Shown here: positions 5,752-10,292 of the stretch, one piece after another
Layout: each line of letters opens with the position of its first letter
Position numbering within the stretch: position 1 is the first letter of the stretch
Origin: Hyphomicrobiaceae bacterium UBA4460
Lineage (GTDB): Bacteria > Pseudomonadota > Alphaproteobacteria > Rhizobiales > Methyloligellaceae
Direction: 5' to 3'
Assembly (NCBI GenBank): GCA_002390155.1
Contig: DGOS01000116.1
Span: forward strand, 284 to 10,575
Length of the DNA: 10,292 nucleotides
Notes under the pieces: generated by a model
What the model was told of the DNA's origin: nothing
Seen by the model: the letters and a program-made list of their open reading frames with translations, nothing else
Databases searched by the model: none
Translations under genes and position numbers: made by a program

Positions 5752-6521
5752 CGGCTCGCCTCGAGCCATCTCAGCACGCGGTCCCAATCGCTCGGCGAGC
5801 CGTTGTAGATATTGCGGTCGACGTGCCCGTCGATCCCCGGCACGCTGCCTGTGGTGGTGAACTGCCAGAACGCCCAGCTCCGGTCGCCGTAAATCTTGTG
5901 AGGCTCGGCGGCCACCGAACGCAGCCAATAATGGTAGCTCTTGAGCTCGCCCTTCAGAACGTCTTTGTGGAAGGCCGGGTCGGTGTAGATGATCGGGCGC
6001 TTGCCCGTGTGCCGCTCCATGGCCTCCAGGATGATCTTGGTCTTCTTCAGCGCCAGCTTGCGCGAGATCTTCTTCGGGCAGGTCTTGGAGTGGGTGTGCC
6101 ACTCCAGGTCGAGCACGGGCGGCAGCGCATCCGGGTCGCGCGGCACGTTGCGCACGAACCAATCGGCCTGTTCGGATGCGAGGCGGCACCAATAGATGAA
6201 GTGGTAGGCGCCGCGGGCAACGCCTGCGCGCTTCGCAGCGTGCCAATTCTGGAGGAACTTAGGATCCAGATGGTCGCCGCCCTCGGTCGCCTTGATAAAG
6301 GCGAACTGGATGCCGGCCTCGCGCACCTTGCGCCAGTCGATGTCGCCCTGCCAGTAGGAGACGTCGATCCCCTGGATCGGCATGGTGTGGGCGCGGGTCA
6401 CGCCCTTGTGCGGTTTATGGTCTTTCAGCGCGCGGGCCAGCACGGGCCCCCCAAAAGCCACCCCGGCCACCAAAGCGGCAACCACCCAAAGACCGACCAA
6501 TCGGCGATACGCAAAACTCAT
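5748..6521 (-). CDS. Exported GH25 lysozyme (N-acetylmuramidase)
   Basis: 257 residues from the ATG at 6521, which has GAGGG 8 bases upstream. An in-frame ATG at 6581 would add 20 residues, but its GGAG sits only two bases from the start. A basic start plus a hydrophobic segment (residues 8-30) marks a signal peptide or anchor. Residues 48-255 are a glycoside hydrolase family 25 (Chalaropsis-type) domain, which cuts the MurNAc-GlcNAc bond of peptidoglycan. Seen: GIDVSYWQGDIDW (51-63, Asp53), FAFIKATEG (73-81), GAYHF (104-108), the catalytic DXE as PPVLDLEW (Asp138, Glu140), and WQFTTTGSVPGIDGHVDRN (219-237). All expected catalytic residues are present. It likely trims the organism's own wall in the periplasm; an antibacterial role is not supported by any immunity or secretion gene nearby. 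Confidence 0.94.
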   Translation of the reverse strand: MSFAYRRLVGLWVVAALVAGVAFGGPVLARALKDHKPHKGVTRAHTMPIQGIDVSYWQGDIDWRKVREAGIQFAFIKATEGGDHLDPKFLQNWHAAKRAGVARGAYHFIYWCRLASEQADWFVRNVPRDPDALPPVLDLEWHTHSKTCPKKISRKLALKKTKIILEAMERHTGKRPIIYTDPAFHKDVLKGELKSYHYWLRSVAAEPHKIYGDRSWAFWQFTTTGSVPGIDGHVDRNIYNGSPSDWDRVLRWLEASR

Positions 6522-6667
6522 TGAAACGCCCTCGAAGACCCACACACGCCTGCAATTTTCAGCGAATTGACGGCCAAGCATCTCTCCAGGGGGTTAAATT
6601 TTCTTTGTTTGCCCCTACGCGGGCGGCTGTTTCAACCCCATATCTGAGGGGGATTTGCGGCGTTCCC

Positions 6668-6698
6668 TTGACCAACTTGCCAACCATCCCAACATAAT
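6668..6698 (+). promoter_or_regulatory. Probable promoter of the DUF2852 gene
   Basis: TTGACC (6668-6673) and CATAAT (6693-6698), each five of six to the sigma70 consensus, with a slightly long 19-base spacer. The predicted start near 6705 falls at the left edge of the 6704-6720 palindrome. No convincing promoter was seen for the lysozyme gene on the other strand in this intergenic region (6522-6736). Confidence 0.45.
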
Positions 6699-6703
6699 GT
6701 AAA

Positions 6704-6720
6704 TGTGAATAACATTCACA
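6704..6720. promoter_or_regulatory. Perfect palindrome TGTGAAT-AAC-ATTCACA at the promoter
   Basis: Seven-base arms with a three-base centre, ending 16 bases before the ATG at 6737 and overlapping the predicted transcription start. The position suits a repressor operator. The outer TGTGA and TCACA resemble CRP/FNR half-sites, but the gap between them is seven bases rather than six, so a CRP site is doubtful. The binding protein is unknown. Confidence 0.5.
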
Positions 6721-6736
6721 CGTAAGGAAGGACCTG

Positions 6737-7117
6737 ATGCACCTAGTTGCGACCTTAGACGACTACGGGAAGCCGGCTTGGATCGCGGCAACGATCCTCG
6801 GTTTCATCGTGTGGTGGCCTATTGGCCTTGGCGTTTTGGCCTATCTCATCTGGAGTGGACGAATGGGATGCGGAAATAAGACTGATTGGCGGCAGTATTT
6901 CACCGATGAGGCCCGCCGGTTTGGCAGCGGTGGCGGCTTCTCCACGACCGGCAACCATGCCTTCGACGAGTACCGCGAAGAGACCCTGAGGCGGCTGGAG
7001 GACGAAGCGAAGGAGTTTCAATCCTTCCTGAAGCGCCTGCGTCACGCGAAGGACAAGGCCGAGTTCGACCAGTTCATGGCCGAGCAGCGCCCCAGCGGCA
7101 CGCCGAAAGCGGTCTAG
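6737..7117 (+). CDS. DUF2852 membrane-anchored protein
   Basis: 126 residues, ATG at 6737 with GGAAGGA about 5 bases upstream. Residues 13-39 (PAWIAATILGFIVWWPIGLGVLAYLIW) are one strong membrane helix containing the WWPIGL motif. A Gly-rich linker (63-68) follows, then a long charged helix, NHAFDEYREETLRRLEDEAKEF to about residue 116, which may be a coiled coil ending in KAEFDQFM. This layout matches DUF2852 (PF11014), a family I know mainly from alphaproteobacteria, with no assigned function. It is probably anchored in the inner membrane with the helical tail in the cytoplasm. It stands alone: its own promoter and palindrome before it and a strong terminator after it. A role in envelope or division control would be a guess. 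Confidence 0.88.
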   Translation: MHLVATLDDYGKPAWIAATILGFIVWWPIGLGVLAYLIWSGRMGCGNKTDWRQYFTDEARRFGSGGGFSTTGNHAFDEYREETLRRLEDEAKEFQSFLKRLRHAKDKAEFDQFMAEQRPSGTPKAV

Positions 7118-7162
7118 CGCTCTCCCCCTGCGAACGAGCCGGCCGTGAGGCCACGCTTTCCA

Positions 7163-7200
7163 AGGGGCGCGGGATTTCGATCCCGCGCCCTTAATCTTTG
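7163..7200 (+). terminator. Strong rho-independent terminator with UUCG loop
   Basis: GGGCGCGGGAT (7165-7175), loop TTCG, ATCCCGCGCCC (7180-7190): eleven perfect pairs closed by an extra-stable UUCG tetraloop, then TTAATCTTT. It lies 45 bases after the DUF2852 stop and separates that gene from the following pair. Confidence 0.85.
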
Positions 7201-7293
7201 CGCGAAAGACAGGCTTTCCTTCCGTGAGTCGCTCTGTAGGATGCGGGCCGACAAGCCCCTCCCGGGGCCAGCAACAAACGAAGGTTGAGACAA

Positions 7294-7692
7294 ATGCATC
7301 GCGTGAACTTTTCCGCCGCTTGTATGATTTCCGCGCTGGTCTTCGCCGCGCCCGTGGCGTCCGCCGAGCCCACCGACTTGAAGGAGCTGTCCAAGGACCC
7401 TCAGAAGTTCCTCGGTGAACAGGTCGAACTGGTCGGCTTTTGCGTGAAGGGCGGGCGCGCCGGCGATGTCATCGGCTATGAGTGCACCACGGACGCCGGC
7501 GTCTACGTGGATATCGACGTGATCGAGCCTGAGTCCGCGATGAAGACCCTGGCCGATTGCGGCGCGACCCAAAGCGACGAATGCCGCGCGACGGTACAAT
7601 TTGCGCCGCACTCCTACACGACGTCCGGCGTGATCGAGGCAGACAAGAACGTCACCGTGTACCACGCCAAGAAGGGGACGGTGAGCTTCTAG
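7294..7692 (+). CDS. Small exported protein, unknown function, with possible OB-like strand motif
   Basis: 132 residues from the ATG at 7294; a TTG at 7285 is possible but less likely. The signal peptide ends at VASA-EP (24/25), so it should be periplasmic or secreted. The mature chain carries four Cys (50, 64, 89, 97), probably two disulfides. LSKDPQKFLGEQVELVGFCVKGG (32-54) followed by an alternating beta pattern (GVYVDIDVIE, ATVQFAPHSY, NVTVYHA) suggests a small beta-barrel. The F-L-G-x-x-V-x-V-x-G pattern is common in OB-fold proteins, but I do not recognise the family. The next gene starts 23 bases after the stop and has a similar pattern, so the two form an operon. No good -35/-10 pair was found in 7201-7293; a 5-bp hairpin with TCCC loop lies in the leader near 7254-7267. 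Confidence 0.85.
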   Translation: MHRVNFSAACMISALVFAAPVASAEPTDLKELSKDPQKFLGEQVELVGFCVKGGRAGDVIGYECTTDAGVYVDIDVIEPESAMKTLADCGATQSDECRATVQFAPHSYTTSGVIEADKNVTVYHAKKGTVSF

Positions 7693-7715
7693 CCTGAACA
7701 ATTGGGGGCCGATTG

Positions 7716-8099
7716 ATGAGAATTGCCGGCCTGCTGCTAACCCTCGTCGTGATGCTCGCGGTACCGAGCGCGCAGGCGGCCTCCTGCATGCGGTCCAATG
7801 CCGATGGCGCGATCGCCGAAGGGCGGCTCTCGCTCGGTCAGTTCGAGGATGCGGCGGGACGTCCCGAGCAGGCCTTCATCCTCACATTGCCCGCGCCAAC
7901 CTGCCTTACCGGCGAAGACGACATGGACAATGTCGATGACGTTGCGACCATCCACGTCTTCTCCGTTGACGCGCTTCACGCGGGGCTCGACGAGTTCGTG
8001 GGCAAGGACGTGCAAGTGCGCGGCACGCCCATCCCGGCGCACACGGCGCACCATCATGCCCCGATTGTGATGAGTATCACCGAGATCGACGGCCTTTAG
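7716..8099 (+). CDS. Small exported protein, DUF4431-like
   Basis: 127 residues from the ATG at 7716. The TTG just before it (7713) is a less likely start, and GGGGG (7704-7708) is a modest ribosome site. The signal peptide ends at AQA-AS (21/22). The mature protein has two Cys (24, 63), likely one disulfide, and the order: Cys, EGRLSLGQFED, a strand FILTLPAPTC (54-63), VATIHVF, then FVGKDVQVRGTPIPAHTAHHHAPIVMSI (94-121). The V-G-K-x-V-x-V-x-G strand followed by His-rich HTAHHHAP matches my memory of DUF4431 (PF14485), whose function is unknown. The cluster of four His near the C-terminus could bind a metal. Second gene of the pair with the protein at 7294. Its 3' end overlaps the convergent 5-oxoprolinase gene by 23 bases. 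Confidence 0.87.
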   Translation: MRIAGLLLTLVVMLAVPSAQAASCMRSNADGAIAEGRLSLGQFEDAAGRPEQAFILTLPAPTCLTGEDDMDNVDDVATIHVFSVDALHAGLDEFVGKDVQVRGTPIPAHTAHHHAPIVMSITEIDGL

Positions 8100-10292
8100 A
8101 CGCGAGCGTCCCGTAGCCGCCGCCGGTGGGTGTCTTGATGATGACCGCTTCGCCGGCAGCGATGACCGTCTGGTCGGCGCCCTTGAGGCGTTCCAAGTGA
8201 CCTCCCGCGCGCCGCACCCAGTTCTCACCTATCTGTCCCGCCGCGCCGCCCTTCGTTCCGAAGGGACGCACGTTGCGGAAGCCCGACAGGATCGCGCAGT
8301 CCATCTCCTCCAGAAAGCGGATGACGCGACGTGTTCCGTCGCCTGCGCACCATTCGCCTTTACCGCCCGAGCCACGCGCGATCTCGAAGCGCTCCAGTAG
8401 CACGGGGTACCGCAGCTCCAGCACTTCGGGGTCGGTCAGCCGTGAATTGGTCATGTGCGTCTGTACGGCAGAGGCGCCGTCGAAGCCCGGGCCGGCCGGC
8501 GCACCGGAGCAGATTGTCTCGTAATACTGGAAGCGCGCATTGCCGAAAGTGAGGTTGTTCATCGTGCCTTGCGCGGAGCCCAGTGCGCCGAGCGCACCGT
8601 AGAGACAGTTCACGATGGTCTGGCTGGTTTCGACATTGCCGCCCGCGACAGGCGCGGGATAGTTCGGCTTCAAGAGTGAGTCCTTCGGCACCACGATCTT
8701 GATGTGGCGTAAGCAGCCCGCGTTCAGCGGGATGTCTTCGTCCACCAGCGTGCGGAAGACATAGAGCACGCAAGCCCGCGTGATGGGCTCCGGCGCGTTG
8801 AACGTGGTCGTGCCTTGCGCGCTCGTGCCGGTGAAATCGACCGTCGCTGTTTTGGCTTTCCTGTCGATGCCGATGGTGACCTTGATCACGCTGCCCTGAT
8901 CGGTCTCCACCTCGAAACGCGCGGCCTTCAGCTTGCCGATGACTGCGCGCACCGCGTCCGCGGCGTTGTCCTGCACATGGCCCATGTAAGCCTTGACCGT
9001 GTCGAGCTCGTAATGGCGCACCATCTTGCGCAGCTCGATGACACCTTTTTCGTTTGCGGCGACCTGCGCTTTCAGGTCGGCGATGTTCTGCGCCAGGTTG
9101 CGCACGGGGTAGGGCCCCTCGGTGAGGAGCGCACACGTGGCGTCCTCGCGAAAGCGGCCATGCTCGACCAGCTTGAAGGGATCGATATAGATGCCTTCCT
9201 CGTGAATTGATGTCGCCTTGGGGCTCATGGAGCCCGGCGCAATGCCGCCGATGTCGGCGTGATGGCCGCGCGCGGCAACGAAGAACAAAAGCTCGGTATC
9301 ATTCTCGGCGAAGACCGGCGTCACCACGGTGATGTCGGGCAGATGCGTGCCGCCGTTATAGGGCGCGTTCAGCATCCACACGTCACCCGGCTTCAAGGCG
9401 CGGCCCACCTCCCGCTGGATCGTCTCCACGCTTCGATCCATGGACCCGAGATGCACAGGGATGTGCGGCGCGTTGGCGATGAGATGCCCCTCGTCGTCGA
9501 AGATGGCGCAGGAGAAGTCGAGCCGTTCCTTGATGTTGACCGACCGCGCCGTGTTCTGAAGCGCGTAGCCCATCTGCTCGGCCACCGACACGAAGAGGTT
9601 GTTGAACACTTCGAGCATCACGGGGTCGGCCTTCTTGCCGACCTTGGCTTCGGTCCCCTCGGCGGCGTGTGTCAGGAGGAGATGGTTCTTTGCCGTGACG
9701 TCCGCGCGCCATGCCGGCTCGATCGCAACCGTCTGATGCGGTTCGATGATGAGTGCGGGCCCGGCCACACGCATGCTGCGCGCAAGCGTCTCGCGCCGGT
9801 AGACCGGGACCTTCCGCCATTGCCCGTGGGTGAACATGTCGGCATGCTCGCTCGGCTTCGGCGCGGATGTGCTATCCGAAGACGCAACGTCGTGCTCTTC
9901 GATCAGCGCGCCGCCGCCCACCGCTTCCACTTCCACCGCCTCGATCTCGATGTCTTTCTCGGGGCTGATAAAGCCGAAGCGCTGTTGATGCGCGGTTTCG
10001 AACAGCGCGCGCATGCCCGTGAGTTTGCCCACGGGAACGGGGAGGGAACTGTCCGTGCCTTCGTAGCGCAGATGTGCTTGCGCCGTGACGGTGACGTCGC
10101 TGGCGTCCACGCCTTGACGCACCAGCTCGTCGCGCGCGTCCGCCTCAAGGGGCGCGCTGATTTCGGCAAGTCTCAGGAGCCCGTCCGCCTCGAACGGCGT
10201 CAGCACCGCGTGCGTGCGCGCCGCCCGCAAGCTTGCGAGTCCCATGCCGTAGGCCGACAGCACGCCCGACAGCGGATGCAGCAGCACGTGTT
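8077..10292 (-). CDS. ATP-dependent 5-oxoprolinase / N-methylhydantoinase, HyuA-HyuB fusion (N-terminus off window)
   Basis: Open to the right edge: 737 residues are visible, ending at a TGA at 8077, and the first 500 or so of a normal 1,200-1,300-residue protein are missing. Residues are numbered from the Val codon at 10285-10287. The first 215 residues are the end of a HyuA module (HPLSGVLSAYGMGLASLR, then a beta-rich part ending AGPALIIEPHQTVAIEP). A HyuB module follows from DPVMLEVFNN (221). HLPD (315-318) and ARGHHADIGG (339-348) hold the conserved His and Asp expected at the active site, and the chain ends with the typical TPTGGGYG (719-726). Having both modules in one chain points to 5-oxo-L-prolinase, which turns 5-oxoproline plus ATP into glutamate in glutathione turnover, rather than split hydantoinase subunits. 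A hydantoin substrate cannot be excluded. It is convergent with, and overlaps, the DUF4431-like gene. Confidence 0.95.
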   Translation of the reverse strand, partial: HVLLHPLSGVLSAYGMGLASLRAARTHAVLTPFEADGLLRLAEISAPLEADARDELVRQGVDASDVTVTAQAHLRYEGTDSSLPVPVGKLTGMRALFETAHQQRFGFISPEKDIEIEAVEVEAVGGGALIEEHDVASSDSTSAPKPSEHADMFTHGQWRKVPVYRRETLARSMRVAGPALIIEPHQTVAIEPAWRADVTAKNHLLLTHAAEGTEAKVGKKADPVMLEVFNNLFVSVAEQMGYALQNTARSVNIKERLDFSCAIFDDEGHLIANAPHIPVHLGSMDRSVETIQREVGRALKPGDVWMLNAPYNGGTHLPDITVVTPVFAENDTELLFFVAARGHHADIGGIAPGSMSPKATSIHEEGIYIDPFKLVEHGRFREDATCALLTEGPYPVRNLAQNIADLKAQVAANEKGVIELRKMVRHYELDTVKAYMGHVQDNAADAVRAVIGKLKAARFEVETDQGSVIKVTIGIDRKAKTATVDFTGTSAQGTTTFNAPEPITRACVLYVFRTLVDEDIPLNAGCLRHIKIVVPKDSLLKPNYPAPVAGGNVETSQTIVNCLYGALGALGSAQGTMNNLTFGNARFQYYETICSGAPAGPGFDGASAVQTHMTNSRLTDPEVLELRYPVLLERFEIARGSGGKGEWCAGDGTRRVIRFLEEMDCAILSGFRNVRPFGTKGGAAGQIGENWVRRAGGHLERLKGADQTVIAAGEAVIIKTPTGGGYGTLASKGRRSR

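Noticed and set aside
6704..6720. Reading the DUF2852 palindrome as a CRP site
   Set aside because: The half-sites fit, but the spacing is seven bases rather than six and the site overlaps the predicted transcription start; kept only as an unidentified operator.
8360..9820. Long open frames on both strands inside the 5-oxoprolinase gene
   Set aside because: They lie in other frames of a strong, well-conserved coding sequence and encode Arg/Ala/His-rich sequence without motifs.
1..10292. Search for defence, toxin-antitoxin, CRISPR, transposon or prophage content
   Set aside because: No spaced direct repeats, transposase or integrase motifs, nuclease/helicase genes or toxin pairs were seen. 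All genes have ordinary core-genome character.

Overview
The window is high-GC, dense, chromosomal-type DNA, most likely from an alphaproteobacterium of the Hyphomicrobiales (Rhizobiales). The pointers are base composition, a DUF2852 protein, a tiny conserved-looking membrane peptide beginning MELTAKLTAV, an alphaproteobacterial-style MetH C-terminus, and a TFDLCE-type polysaccharide deacetylase. The genus cannot be named from the sequence alone. I see no tRNA, rRNA, CRISPR array, insertion sequence, phage gene or recognisable defence island.

Layout. (1) Positions 1-905, plus strand: the 3' end of metH, almost exactly its AdoMet-dependent reactivation domain. (2) Positions 1009-4924, minus strand, read from right to left: a ChaA-type Ca2+/H+ antiporter, an exported von Willebrand factor A protein, an exported NodB-type polysaccharide deacetylase, a GNAT acetyltransferase overlapping it by 32 bases, and a 27-residue single-helix membrane peptide with its own promoter and ribosome binding site. 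(3) Position 5083, plus strand: a TetR regulator divergent from chaA. A perfect 7+5+7 palindrome covers its start codon. (4) Positions 5748-6521, minus strand: an exported GH25 lysozyme whose stop codon interlocks with the TetR stop. (5) Positions 6737-8099, plus strand: a DUF2852 membrane protein behind a promoter with a perfect 17-base palindrome, a strong UUCG-loop terminator, then two small exported proteins in tandem, the second resembling DUF4431. (6) Positions 8077-10292, minus strand: the C-terminal 60% or so of a fused HyuA-HyuB 5-oxoprolinase, cut by the right edge.

Most genes are metabolic or envelope-related: methionine and glutathione-cycle enzymes at the two edges, and in between a cation exchanger, a wall or polysaccharide hydrolase, a deacetylase, and several exported proteins of unknown role. 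They do not form one obvious system.

The points most worth a second look are the chaA reading frame (its first transmembrane helix and basic N-terminus lie in two frames, joined at an A5 run), the orphan 27-aa peptide, the two clean palindromic operators, and the pair of small secreted proteins. I found no convincing new multi-gene system.
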